From contig CANMYO010000001.1 of the NCBI GenBank assembly GCA_947502145.1, positions 1,054,001 to 1,118,000 of the forward strand: a stretch of DNA of 64,000 bases, read 5' to 3'. The notes beneath the pieces were generated by a model that made no database searches, was not told where the DNA came from, and saw only the letters and a program-made list of their open reading frames with translations. Positions 28,861-37,539 of the stretch are shown piece by piece (the stretch's first letter is position 1; each line of letters opens with the position of its first letter). Source of the DNA: an uncultured Paracoccaceae bacterium (GTDB taxonomy: Bacteria > Pseudomonadota > Alphaproteobacteria > Rhodobacterales > Rhodobacteraceae). The position numbers and the translations under genes were made by a program.

Positions 28861-29665
28861 CAGTTTGAAACGCGCAAAGATCATGTCCATTGCCAACCAA
28901 AAAGGCGGCGTTGGCAAAACAACAACAACGATAAACCTTGCCGCCGCATTGGCTGAAACGGGTTCTCGGGTGTTGCTGATCGACCTTGATCCGCAGGGAA
29001 ATGCGTCAACTGGCCTGGGGATCGACCACAAAAAACGACAGGTCACCACCTATGACCTGCTTGTCGGTGATGCGACACCCGGCGACGCCATCCAAGTGAC
29101 TGACATCGAAAATCTGTTGGTTATTCCGGCCACAACCGATCTCAGCTCTGCTGATATTGAGCTGATTTCGAACGAAAAACGTAGTTTTCTGCTGCATGAT
29201 GCGCTGCGGCAATTGTCGATGGATAGCTATCAGCTAGACTACATCTTGATAGATTGTCCGCCCAGCCTCAACATCTTGACCGTAAATGCCATGGTCGCGT
29301 CGGATTCGGTGATTGTTCCACTGCAGTCAGAATTCTTTGCCCTCGAAGGATTGTCGCAACTCATGCTGACCATCCGTGAGGTGCGCCAAAGTGCGAACAA
29401 GAACCTGCGCATCGAAGGGATCGTGTTAACCATGTACGACCGCCGCAACAACCTGTCACAACAGGTCGAAACGGACGCGCGCGAAAATCTCGGCGGGTTG
29501 GTCTTTGACACGTTGATTCCGCGCAATGTCCGGTTAAGCGAGGCTCCGTCCTTTGCCATGCCGGTATTGTCCTACGATACAAACTCATCAGGCGCAGAGG
29601 CTTATCGCAATCTGGCTGCGGAAATTCGGAAAAAAGAACGTAAACCACTGCGAAAGGTCAGCTAG
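28847..29665 (+). CDS. parA: Chromosome partitioning ATPase ParA
   Basis: ParA forms the ATP-dependent nucleoid gradient that moves ParB-parS complexes. The deviant Walker A motif KGGVGKTTTTINLA is near residues 19-32, the Walker A' aspartate lies in LLIDLDPQGNAST and the Walker B region is DYILIDCPPSLN. I used the GTG at 28847 (272 residues), which overlaps rsmG; ATG 28883 (MSIANQKGG) is the alternative but would trim the usual short leader. parB follows directly after its stop. Confidence 0.94.
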   Translation: MPSPDSLKRAKIMSIANQKGGVGKTTTTINLAAALAETGSRVLLIDLDPQGNASTGLGIDHKKRQVTTYDLLVGDATPGDAIQVTDIENLLVIPATTDLSSADIELISNEKRSFLLHDALRQLSMDSYQLDYILIDCPPSLNILTVNAMVASDSVIVPLQSEFFALEGLSQLMLTIREVRQSANKNLRIEGIVLTMYDRRNNLSQQVETDARENLGGLVFDTLIPRNVRLSEAPSFAMPVLSYDTNSSGAEAYRNLAAEIRKKERKPLRKVS

Positions 29666-30556
29666 ATGGCAAAACCGACTTCAAAACCGCGTGGCTTGGG
29701 GCGCGGATTGTCGGCCCTGATGGCCGATGTCCAGCCAGAGGCTGAAACAGCGATGCCACAGCGTCCGGATATGACGGTGCCGGTTGATCAGATTCGGCCA
29801 AATCCAGACCAGCCCCGACGCACGTTCGAAGATGCGGCGCTATCCGAATTGGCCGCGTCAATCCGCGAAAAAGGCGTCATCCAACCGCTGATCGTGCGCA
29901 AAGATCCAAACGACAGTAGCCTCTACGAGATCGTTGCCGGCGAACGCAGATGGCGCGCGGCACAATTGGCAAAGTTGCATGAACTCCCTGTAATCGTTCG
30001 AGAATTTAACGATACGGAAGTTCTTGAAATCGCGATTATCGAAAATATCCAACGCGCTGAGCTGAATCCGGTAGACGAGGCCGCCGGCTATCGCCAACTC
30101 ATGGATCGCTTTGGTCATACACAAGACCAGATGGCGCAGGCACTCGGCAAAAGCCGCAGTCACATTGCAAACCTGCTCCGTCTGTTGAACCTGCCAAAGG
30201 ACGTCTTGAACTGGCTTGTCGATGGTAAACTGTCTGCCGGTCACGCCCGCGCGCTTGTGGGTCATGACGACGCCGTCGCTTTGGCGCAGCAGATCATTCA
30301 GAAAGGCCTGTCCGTTCGCGAGACTGAAAAACTTGTCAAAAAGGGGCTCAACACGGGCAACCCCAGCCGTGGCCGCAGCGCAGGAGGTGAGGCCAAGGAC
30401 GCGGACACTTTGCAAATTGAACGCGAATTGTCTGCGCAGCTGCGCATGAAGGTCAACATTGAACATAAACCCGGCCAGGACGGCGGCAAACTGTCGATCA
30501 GCTACAAGTCTCTGGAACAGCTGGACGACCTGCTCAGCGCGCTTTCCGGGACTTAG
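29666..30556 (+). CDS. parB: Chromosome partitioning protein ParB
   Basis: ParB binds parS, slides as a CTP-gated clamp and loads SMC. The 296-residue protein has the N-terminal box LGRGLSALMAD that contacts ParA, the CTP-binding motif GERRWRAAQLA, the ENIQRAELNPVDEA helix, a helix-turn-helix (LGKSRSHIANLLRLLNLP) and a C-terminal dimerisation segment. The ATG is next to the parA stop with no gap. Its stop interlocks with the convergent hemW stop (TTAG). Confidence 0.95.
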   Translation: MAKPTSKPRGLGRGLSALMADVQPEAETAMPQRPDMTVPVDQIRPNPDQPRRTFEDAALSELAASIREKGVIQPLIVRKDPNDSSLYEIVAGERRWRAAQLAKLHELPVIVREFNDTEVLEIAIIENIQRAELNPVDEAAGYRQLMDRFGHTQDQMAQALGKSRSHIANLLRLLNLPKDVLNWLVDGKLSAGHARALVGHDDAVALAQQIIQKGLSVRETEKLVKKGLNTGNPSRGRSAGGEAKDADTLQIERELSAQLRMKVNIEHKPGQDGGKLSISYKSLEQLDDLLSALSGT

Positions 30557-31713
30557 TCCGCCAGTATGCCCCGCAGAACGCCATTCAGAACCGGGCGGAA
30601 TTGCGGTGCGACTCTGACTTGCCCACCTGCCCGTTCCAATTGACCCTCTTTCACTAAGGCATTGATATTATTATAGATTGCCTCTGATACCCCAAAGCTT
30701 TCCATTCGGCGCTCCGAAAATCCTTCCGCCACTCGCAGTCCCATCAATAGAAACTCAGTTATCCGGTCGGACTGGGTCAACGCTTCCCGCGGGGCCTCGC
30801 CGGACCCTGTCATTTCGACCTGCCGCAACCATTGCGTTGGCCCCAATGGTGTTGATGTTGCCCAGCGGGTCCCACCATGCGTGATCCGACCATGTGCGCC
30901 AGGGCCAATACCGACATAATCGCCTGATTGCCAATAGATCAGGTTGTGGCGGCTTTCCTGGCCACCGGCAGCATGATTTGATACCTCATAAGCCGGGAAT
31001 CCAGCGGCATCGCAAATCTCTTGTGTGGCCTCAAACATGTCCGCTGCGGTATCGTCGTCTGGAAGATTTCGCAACCGCCCTGCCGCAAGCCGATCGCCGA
31101 ATGCTGTACCTTCCTCAATGGTCAGTTGATACAGAGAAATATGGTCTATCGCAGAGGATAGAGCCTTTCTAAGCTCGGCACTCCAATCCGAAAGCGTTTG
31201 ACCCTGTCGCGCATAAATCAAGTCAAACGACACCCGTTCAAACGCATGCCGGGCCACGTCAAAGGCACGCATGGCCTCATCTGCTGAATGTAACCGACCC
31301 AGGGCCTTGAGGTCGGCATCATTCAGCGCCTGAATACCCATGGACACGCGATTGACCCCCGCGTCGCGGTAGCCTGCAAATCGACCCGCCTCAACGGAAG
31401 TTGGGTTCGCCTCCAAGGTGATTTCGCAATCATTGGCGACGGTCCATGTCTCGCGCACGCAGTCCAGGATGCCTCCGACCAACGTCGGATCCATCATACT
31501 TGGCGTGCCGCCACCAAAAAACACGGACCGCAGCACCCTGCCCGGGGTTTCCTGCCCTAACCTCTTGATTTCGCATAGGTATGCGGCCTGCCAACGGGAT
31601 TGGTCAATGGTATCAGCGACATGAGAGTTGAAGTCGCAGTATGGACATTTGGCCTGACAAAACGGCCAATGCAGGTACAGCCCAAACCCCGCTGATTGCC
31701 AGTCTTCAAGCAA
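30553..31713 (-). CDS. hemW: Radical SAM haem chaperone HemW
   Basis: HemW (once called HemN-like) is a radical SAM protein that carries haem. The cluster motif CQAKCPYCDFN (CxxxCxxC) is near residue 19, followed by FFGGGTPSM and the SAM-contact EANPTSVEAG. It lacks the extra N-terminal cysteine found in true HemN coproporphyrinogen dehydrogenases, so HemW is preferred; the 386-residue length agrees. It is the last gene of the leftward rph-rdgB-hemW operon and overlaps rdgB by 8 bases. Confidence 0.9.
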   Translation of the reverse strand: MLEDWQSAGFGLYLHWPFCQAKCPYCDFNSHVADTIDQSRWQAAYLCEIKRLGQETPGRVLRSVFFGGGTPSMMDPTLVGGILDCVRETWTVANDCEITLEANPTSVEAGRFAGYRDAGVNRVSMGIQALNDADLKALGRLHSADEAMRAFDVARHAFERVSFDLIYARQGQTLSDWSAELRKALSSAIDHISLYQLTIEEGTAFGDRLAAGRLRNLPDDDTAADMFEATQEICDAAGFPAYEVSNHAAGGQESRHNLIYWQSGDYVGIGPGAHGRITHGGTRWATSTPLGPTQWLRQVEMTGSGEAPREALTQSDRITEFLLMGLRVAEGFSERRMESFGVSEAIYNNINALVKEGQLERAGGQVRVAPQFRPVLNGVLRGILAD

Positions 31714-32314
31714 AACAGCCCTTCACCAACTTTGCGAAGGCGTCAGCGCGATGGCTGATCTTGTTCTTTTCCCAGCGATCCATTTCACCACAGGTGATTT
31801 CATAACCATCCGGCTGAAAAACCGGATCATATCCATGTCCGTTATTGCCGCGCATGGGCCAGACGACCTGCCCTTCCATCATGCCGGGGAATACTTCGTC
31901 ATGCCCATCCGGCCAGGCCAGGACGAGTGTACTACAAAAGCGGGCTGTGCGGGGGTATGGTGCATTGACCGCTTCAAGCTTTTCCCAGGTGGTGGTCATG
32001 GCAAGAGCAAAATCTCGACCCGTCGGGGTTTCGGCCCAATCGGCCGTGTAAACACCCGGCGCCCCGTCAAGGGCATCAACCTCGATGCCGCTATCGTCGG
32101 CAAGCGCGGGCAGCCCGGTCGCCTTGGCGGCCGCATGCGCCTTGATCCGGGCGTTGCCGACAAATGTCGTTTCTGTTTCTTCTGGCTCAGGCAGCCCATG
32201 GTCACGATTTGACGTCAGTGAAATCCCGTAGGGTTGCAAAAGATCGGCAATCTCCTGCAGCTTTCCCTGATTGTGCGTCGCAACAACCAGCCTATCGCCC
32301 GAAAATCGCCGCAT
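31706..32314 (-). CDS. rdgB: XTP/dITP diphosphatase (RdgB/HAM1)
   Basis: This house-cleaning pyrophosphatase removes ITP, dITP and XTP before they enter nucleic acids. The N-terminal motif VVATHNQGKLQEIADLL and the active-site block DDSGIEVDALDGAPGVYTADWA (the DDSG core) are clear, and the C-terminal SHRADAF is conserved. The 202-residue length is normal. Its ATG overlaps the rph stop by a single base, so the two are cotranscribed. Confidence 0.95.
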   Translation of the reverse strand: MRRFSGDRLVVATHNQGKLQEIADLLQPYGISLTSNRDHGLPEPEETETTFVGNARIKAHAAAKATGLPALADDSGIEVDALDGAPGVYTADWAETPTGRDFALAMTTTWEKLEAVNAPYPRTARFCSTLVLAWPDGHDEVFPGMMEGQVVWPMRGNNGHGYDPVFQPDGYEITCGEMDRWEKNKISHRADAFAKLVKGCFA

Positions 32315-33021
32315 CAGCCAACAGCTGCCAATTGGATTGCGTTCAATTCGGATACGCCTTTTTCGGCCAAGTCCAACAGCTTATCCATCTGCGACCGCGT
32401 GAACGTCGCACCTTCGGCGGACATTTGCACCTCGACCAATTTGCCGGCATTCATGATAAAGTTTCCATCCACACCGGCTTCGCTGTCCTCTGGATAGTCA
32501 AGATCCAGGACCTCCTGCCCCGCGTAAACACCGCAGGAAATAGCCGCGACCGGGTCAACGAGCGGATCAGCCGTGACCAGCCCGGCCTTGCGCAATTGGT
32601 TGACGGCCAGCTTCAATGCGACCCAACCGCCCGTGATCGATGCGCAGCGCGTGCCGCCGTCGGCTTGGATCACATCGCAATCCACCGTGATCTGGCGTTC
32701 GCCCAACGCGACGCGGTCAACGCCTGCGCGCAGTGACCGCCCAATCAGGCGTTGAATTTCCTGCGTCCGCCCGGATTGGCTTGTCTTTGCCTCGCGGCGC
32801 ATCCGCGTATGTGTGGCACGGGGCAACATGCCGTATTCTGCAGTGACCCACCCCAGGCCAGAGTTGCGCATGAAGGGCGGCACTTTTTCGTCAACAGAAG
32901 CGGTGCAAAGCACATGGGTATCGCCCATACGGATCATGCAGGACCCTTCTGCATGGCGGGTGACGCCAATTTCGATGGTGCAATCACGCATTTGGTCAGT
33001 CTGACGGCCGGATGGGCGCAT
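32314..33021 (-). CDS. rph: Ribonuclease PH
   Basis: RNase PH is a phosphate-dependent 3' exonuclease that trims tRNA precursors. The N-terminal [12 protein letters not shown], the [15 protein letters not shown] strand, [16 protein letters not shown] and [12 protein letters not shown] motifs are all present. I chose the ATG at 33021 (235 residues); an upstream ATG would add ten residues not usual in the family. It is the first gene of the leftward operon and is divergent from hrcA. Confidence 0.95.
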   Translation of the reverse strand: MRPSGRQTDQMRDCTIEIGVTRHAEGSCMIRMGDTHVLCTASVDEKVPPFMRNSGLGWVTAEYGMLPRATHTRMRREAKTSQSGRTQEIQRLIGRSLRAGVDRVALGERQITVDCDVIQADGGTRCASITGGWVALKLAVNQLRKAGLVTADPLVDPVAAISCGVYAGQEVLDLDYPEDSEAGVDGNFIMNAGKLVEVQMSAEGATFTRSQMDKLLDLAEKGVSELNAIQLAAVG

Positions 33022-33086
33022 GGGGATCTCCTTGGATCTGGTTGCGTTCATGTCCTACGACGCCCATCACAGTATTCCAACCCCGA

Positions 33087-33115
33087 TTGACCTTCTGTGC
33101 GCCTTGGCTTTAATT
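33087..33115 (+). promoter_or_regulatory. Candidate sigma-70-type promoter for hrcA-grpE
   Basis: TTGACC (33087-33092) and TTAATT (33110-33115) are 17 bases apart. The expected start near 33121 supports ATG 33132 as the hrcA start over the upstream TTG at 33114, which would fall in the -10 box. No CIRCE operator (TTAGCACTC-N9-GAGTGCTAA) is visible here. Confidence 0.4.
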
Positions 33116-33131
33116 GCCCAGCCCCAAGACA

Positions 33132-34199
33132 ATGGATTCTATGCCCGGTGAAATGCCCCAAATCGAAGACATGAACGCGCGAACGCGCGAAGTCTTTCGT
33201 CGCGTGGTCGAAGGTTACATTGAAACGGGTGCCCCGGTTGGCAGCCGCACCCTGACCCGCACGCTCAGCGAACAGGTCAGTGCCGCGACGATCCGAAATG
33301 TAATGCAAGATCTTGAGTTTCTTGGACTTCTGGACAGCCCACACAGCTCTGCCGGGCGCATGCCAACGCAAATGGGGTTGCGGATGTTTGTTGACGGCCT
33401 GCTTGAGGTTGATGACCTCTCCGGTGTCGACCGCGAACGTATCGACCAAACGCTTGAAAGCAATTCGGATGACGTTGCGACCCTGCTTGACCGGGTTGGC
33501 TCTGCTCTCTCCGGTGTCACCCACGGGGCCAGCCTGGTCCTGACACCCAAGCACGAGGCCGCAATCAAACATATTGAATTTGTCTCACTCAGCCCTGAAC
33601 GCGCATTGGTGGTCCTGGTCTTTGCAGATGGCGAAGTTGAAAACCGGGTCTTCACCCCGCCGCCCGGTCAAACGCCGTCTTCCATGCGTGAGGCGGCGAA
33701 TTTTCTCAATGCGGTGGCCGAGGGCCACACCCTGTCTGAGCTTGGCGACCTGATCAAACGGGAAATTGTCAGCCGACGCGAAGAGCTCGACAGGCTCGCG
33801 GCTGAGTTGGTGCAAAGCGGCGCCGCGCTTTGGGAAAACGAAGGCACACCCAATGAACGTCTGATTGTGCGCGGTCGCGGCAACCTGATTCCCGAAAACG
33901 AAGGTGATCTGGAACGCATCCGCACGTTGTTTGACGATCTTGAGCGCAAGCAGGATATCGCGCAATTCCTCGATCTTGCCGAAGAAGGCGATGGCGTGCG
34001 CATTTTTATTGGCTCAGAGAACAAATTGTTCTCACTTTCGGGTTCCTCTCTCGTCGTTTCCCCTTATATGAACGCCGACCGAAAGATTATCGGCGCGGTT
34101 GGGGTGATCGGCCCTACCCGTCTGAACTACGGGCGCATCGTGCCCATTGTAAATTACACCGCCCAGCGGGTCGGCCAGATCCTCGCCGACCGCTCTTAA
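33132..34199 (+). CDS. hrcA: Heat-inducible transcription repressor HrcA
   Basis: HrcA represses groE and other chaperone genes through CIRCE operators and is kept active by GroEL. The 355-residue protein has the N-terminal winged helix (REVFRRVVEGYIETGAPVGSRTLTR, then SAATIRNVMQDLEFLGLL) and the LDSPHSSAGRMPTQMGLRMFVD motif. The start is chosen from the promoter position; ATG 33141 is an alternative. It pairs with grpE 11 bases downstream. No chaperonin operon is in the window, so its targets are elsewhere. Confidence 0.93.
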   Translation: MDSMPGEMPQIEDMNARTREVFRRVVEGYIETGAPVGSRTLTRTLSEQVSAATIRNVMQDLEFLGLLDSPHSSAGRMPTQMGLRMFVDGLLEVDDLSGVDRERIDQTLESNSDDVATLLDRVGSALSGVTHGASLVLTPKHEAAIKHIEFVSLSPERALVVLVFADGEVENRVFTPPPGQTPSSMREAANFLNAVAEGHTLSELGDLIKREIVSRREELDRLAAELVQSGAALWENEGTPNERLIVRGRGNLIPENEGDLERIRTLFDDLERKQDIAQFLDLAEEGDGVRIFIGSENKLFSLSGSSLVVSPYMNADRKIIGAVGVIGPTRLNYGRIVPIVNYTAQRVGQILADRS

Positions 34200-34210
34200 A
34201 GGAAACGAAA

Positions 34211-34765
34211 ATGGCAGACCAAGACGAACCGATGAGCCTCGATGAACTCGCTGCGGAAGGCGATGAAATGGAAGCTGCTGGCGATGAAGGTGTGCTTGAG
34301 CGGATTGCCAACACAGAGGCAGAGCGGGACGAATTTCGCGACAAATGGATGCGCGCCCTTGCTGACGCCGAGAATATTCGCAAACGCGCGGACCGGGATC
34401 GTCGCGAGGCAGAAAACTATGGCGGCTCAAAGCTCGCCCGCGATTTGCTTCCGGTTTACGACAATCTGCGCCGCGCGTTGAAATCCAGCGAAGAGGCCGA
34501 AGGCGACGCCAACAAGGCACTGCTTGAAGGTGTTGAGCTGACAATGCGCGAATTGCTGAACGTTTTCAAAAAGCACGGGATCGACCCCATCGTGCCCGAG
34601 GCCGGTGACCGGTTCGACCCGCAGCACCATCAGGCCATGTTCGAGGCACCCGTTCCCGGCACCAAGGCTGGTGAAATCATCGAAGTCATGGGCGAAGGAT
34701 TCATGTTGCACGACCGGCTGTTGCGTCCCGCACAGGTTGGTGTGTCGTCTATGCCCGCGTCCTGA
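34211..34765 (+). CDS. grpE: Nucleotide exchange factor GrpE
   Basis: GrpE promotes ADP release from DnaK. The 184-residue sequence has the long acidic coiled-coil N-terminal half (ANTEAERDEFRDKWMRALADAENIRKRADRDR) and the C-terminal beta domain with DRFDPQHHQAMFEAP and EGFMLHDRLLRPAQVGVS, ending as usual. The ribosome site AAAGGAAA precedes ATG 34211. It is probably in one transcript with hrcA. Confidence 0.95.
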   Translation: MADQDEPMSLDELAAEGDEMEAAGDEGVLERIANTEAERDEFRDKWMRALADAENIRKRADRDRREAENYGGSKLARDLLPVYDNLRRALKSSEEAEGDANKALLEGVELTMRELLNVFKKHGIDPIVPEAGDRFDPQHHQAMFEAPVPGTKAGEIIEVMGEGFMLHDRLLRPAQVGVSSMPAS

Positions 34766-34773
34766 CGTTGACG

Positions 34774-34793
34774 GCCCCGGCAATCGTCGGGGC
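34774..34793. terminator. Hairpin between the ends of grpE and mutS
   Basis: GCCCCG (34774-34779) pairs with CGGGGC (34788-34793) around an eight-base loop. It sits between the convergent stops of grpE (34765) and mutS (34796). It has no U-run, so it is a weak or Rho-assisted terminator candidate. Confidence 0.4.
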
Positions 34794-34795
34794 AT

Positions 34796-37414
34796 TCACG
34801 CCAATAGGTCGCGCAACTCATAAATGATCGAAAGCGCCTCTTTTGGTGTCAATTCGTCCGGCAGGATATCCTGCAGTCGCGCTTCCACCTCAGACTCCCC
34901 GATTTGCACCGGTGGGGCTACCGGTGTCGCGGCAAACAGTGGCAAATCGTCAATGACTGCCTTGCGGTTACCGCCCCCCTCCCGTTCACCTTTTTCCAGC
35001 GCGTCCAACACGACCTTTGCGCGGTCAACGACAATCTGTGGCAGACCAGCCAGCCGCGCGACCTGCACGCCATATGACCGATCGGCAGTGCCCTTGCGCA
35101 CTTCATGCAGGAAAATGACCTCGCCTTCCCATTCCTTGACGCTGACTGTGGCGTTGTCCACCTGATCAAGTTTGGCCGCCAGCTGCGCCATTTCGTGATA
35201 ATGCGTTGCAAACAAGGCGCGGCATCGGTTGACGTCATGCAGATGCTCAAGCGTGGCCCAGGCGATTGACAGCCCGTCATATGTCGCGGTGCCACGGCCG
35301 ATTTCATCTAGGATGACCAAGGCCCGGTCGTCTGCCTGATTCAGGATCGCGGCGGTTTCCACCATCTCAACCATGAATGTCGACCGCCCTCGGGCCAGAT
35401 CGTCCGAGGCCCCGACCCGGCTGAAAATCTGGCTCACGATGCCGATTTTGGCAGAAGTTGCCGGGACATAACCGCCCATCTGGGCCAAGATCGCAATCAG
35501 CGCGTTCTGCCGCAGGAATGTCGATTTGCCGGCCATGTTCGGGCCGGTCAAAAGCCAGATCGAAGCTGCCGTCAGATCACAGTCATTGGCGACAAACGGG
35601 GTGCCATCCTTTTGCAGCGCGGCCTCCACAACAGGGTGGCGACCGCCGGTGATATGAAAGTCGCGGGACGTATCCATCTGCGGGCGGCACCATTGTTCAC
35701 TGCGGGCAAGACTAGCAAGCGCTACTGCCAAATCGAACTCCGACAAGGCCCGCGCAAGCGCGCCAAGCGGGCCGGCTTGTGCCACAATCGCCCGTGTTAG
35801 TGTCTGAAATATGCCCTTTTCGATGTCCAGCGCGCGGCCACCGGCGTTCAGAATTCTGGTTTCGATCTCGCTCAATTCGACGGTTGTGAACCGGACCTGG
35901 TTGGCCGTGGTCTGCCGATGGATAAAGGTTTTATTTAATGGCGGCGCCATCATTTTGTCGGCATGGGTCGCGGTGGTTTCGATGAAATAGCCCAGGACGT
36001 TGTTGTGCTTGATCTTCAGGCTCGGCACGCCGGACAGCTCCGCAAATTCGGCCTGCATCTTGGCGATGACACCGCGCCCTTCGTCACGCAACTGCCTGAC
36101 CTCATCAAGCTCTGCATCATAGCCCGCAGCAACAAAGCCGCCGTCGCGCGCCAGCAGAGGTGGTTCCGCCACAAGCGCCGCATCCAACAGACCGTGCAGT
36201 GCGTTATGGCCCACGAGCGCGGTCGCAGCTTCGCCCAGAATGGCGGGCAATTCTGCCGGCAGCGCGTTTGCCAGCCACTCCGCCTTTTGCAACGAGTCGC
36301 GGATTGCGGACATGTCCCGCGGCCCGCCGCGTTCCAACGCCAATCGGGACAAAGCGCGATCAAGATCGTGCACACCCTGCAAGTGATTCCGCAAATCTTC
36401 GGCCAACCGCGTGTTTTCGACGAAATGTGTGACCGCATCCTGCCGGGACTGGACAGTCGCCAGGTCGCAGGAGGGCGAAGACAGGCGGCGCTCCAGTAAC
36501 CTTGCACCCCCGGCCGTTACAGTGCGGTCAATCGTGGCAAGCAGTGAACCGCTCCGCCCCCCCGCCATCGCATGGGTCAGTTCAAGCGATCGTCGCGTTG
36601 CAGCGTCAATCTGCATACCCGCGCGCTGGCCCTCCTGCATCGGGGGTCGCAAAAGCGGAAGGTTCCCCTTTTGTGTGATGTCGAGGTATTCTGCAACGGC
36701 TGACAGGGCTGATATTTCGGCCCGCGAAAAAGTGCCAAAGGCATCCAGCGATTCAACCTGATACAGCCTGCATAGCCGTTTTTCGCCAGCAGTACTATCA
36801 AAGGCAGACTTACCCAGCGGGGTCAGCGCGGCCCCGGAATCAGAGACTAACTCAGCGAATTCCGCCTCATTTCCATCTGCAACGATGACCTCGCGCGCGG
36901 CAAGCCGGGCCAGTTCGGGCCCCAGCGCCACACGCGGACAGGTCATCACATGAAACGCGCCGGTCGAAATATCGACCCAGGCCAGCGCGCTGTCGTCGCG
37001 GACCATTGCATAGGCCGCCAGAAAGTTGTGACGTCGCGCATCAAGCAGGGATTCTTCCGTCAACGTCCCCGGCGTGACAAGCCGGACAACATCGCGTTTG
37101 ACCACAGCCTTATATCCGCGCTTTTTCGCCTCGGCGGGGCTTTCCATCTGTTCGCAGACTGCAACACGAAACCCTTTGCGGATCAGGGTCAGCAGATATC
37201 CTTCGGCTGCGTGTACCGGCACACCGCACATGGGGATGTCGCTGCCCTCATGTTTGCCGCGTTTGGTCAGCGCAATGTCCAGCGCTGCGGCCGCCGCAAC
37301 CGCGTCGTCAAAGAACATCTCGTAGAAATCGCCCATCCGGTAGAATAGCAGCGCGTCCGGATACCCGGCCTTCAACTCAAGATATTGCGCCATCATCGGC
37401 GTCACTGCGTTCAT
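34796..37414 (-). CDS. mutS: DNA mismatch repair protein MutS
   Basis: MutS recognises mismatches and starts repair with MutL. The mismatch-binding motif FYRMGDFYEMFFDDA is near residue 30, Walker A GPNMAGKSTFLRQ near residue 620, the DDLARGRSTFMVEM segment and Walker B VILDEIGRGTATYDG follow. I chose ATG 37414 (MNAVTPMMAQYLELK, 872 residues); a longer start at 37435 is possible. It is transcribed alone, convergent with grpE and divergent from maeB. Confidence 0.96.
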   Translation of the reverse strand: MNAVTPMMAQYLELKAGYPDALLFYRMGDFYEMFFDDAVAAAAALDIALTKRGKHEGSDIPMCGVPVHAAEGYLLTLIRKGFRVAVCEQMESPAEAKKRGYKAVVKRDVVRLVTPGTLTEESLLDARRHNFLAAYAMVRDDSALAWVDISTGAFHVMTCPRVALGPELARLAAREVIVADGNEAEFAELVSDSGAALTPLGKSAFDSTAGEKRLCRLYQVESLDAFGTFSRAEISALSAVAEYLDITQKGNLPLLRPPMQEGQRAGMQIDAATRRSLELTHAMAGGRSGSLLATIDRTVTAGGARLLERRLSSPSCDLATVQSRQDAVTHFVENTRLAEDLRNHLQGVHDLDRALSRLALERGGPRDMSAIRDSLQKAEWLANALPAELPAILGEAATALVGHNALHGLLDAALVAEPPLLARDGGFVAAGYDAELDEVRQLRDEGRGVIAKMQAEFAELSGVPSLKIKHNNVLGYFIETTATHADKMMAPPLNKTFIHRQTTANQVRFTTVELSEIETRILNAGGRALDIEKGIFQTLTRAIVAQAGPLGALARALSEFDLAVALASLARSEQWCRPQMDTSRDFHITGGRHPVVEAALQKDGTPFVANDCDLTAASIWLLTGPNMAGKSTFLRQNALIAILAQMGGYVPATSAKIGIVSQIFSRVGASDDLARGRSTFMVEMVETAAILNQADDRALVILDEIGRGTATYDGLSIAWATLEHLHDVNRCRALFATHYHEMAQLAAKLDQVDNATVSVKEWEGEVIFLHEVRKGTADRSYGVQVARLAGLPQIVVDRAKVVLDALEKGEREGGGNRKAVIDDLPLFAATPVAPPVQIGESEVEARLQDILPDELTPKEALSIIYELRDLLA

Positions 37415-37435
37415 CAAATCCCCCCGGACCAACAC

Positions 37436-37463
37436 CGCTAAACTTATCTGGCGGATGTTAGCG
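37436..37463. promoter_or_regulatory. Inverted repeat between mutS and maeB
   Basis: CGCTAA (37436-37441) and TTAGCG (37458-37463) are a perfect six-base inverted repeat separated by 16 bases. It is centred in the divergent mutS/maeB control region and starts 21 bases before the mutS ATG. An operator is possible but unproven. Confidence 0.25.
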
Positions 37464-37539
37464 ACGAAAGTCGAAAACGAACCCGTTGCAGGTCTGCGCC
37501 CCTTGTCGCATTCTGACCGTCACGTCAGGGAGGACGACA

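Noticed and set aside
33022-33131. CIRCE operator upstream of hrcA
   Set aside because: No TTAGCACTC-N9-GAGTGCTAA pattern is present; the gtgcactctaac near 15404 is also not a match.
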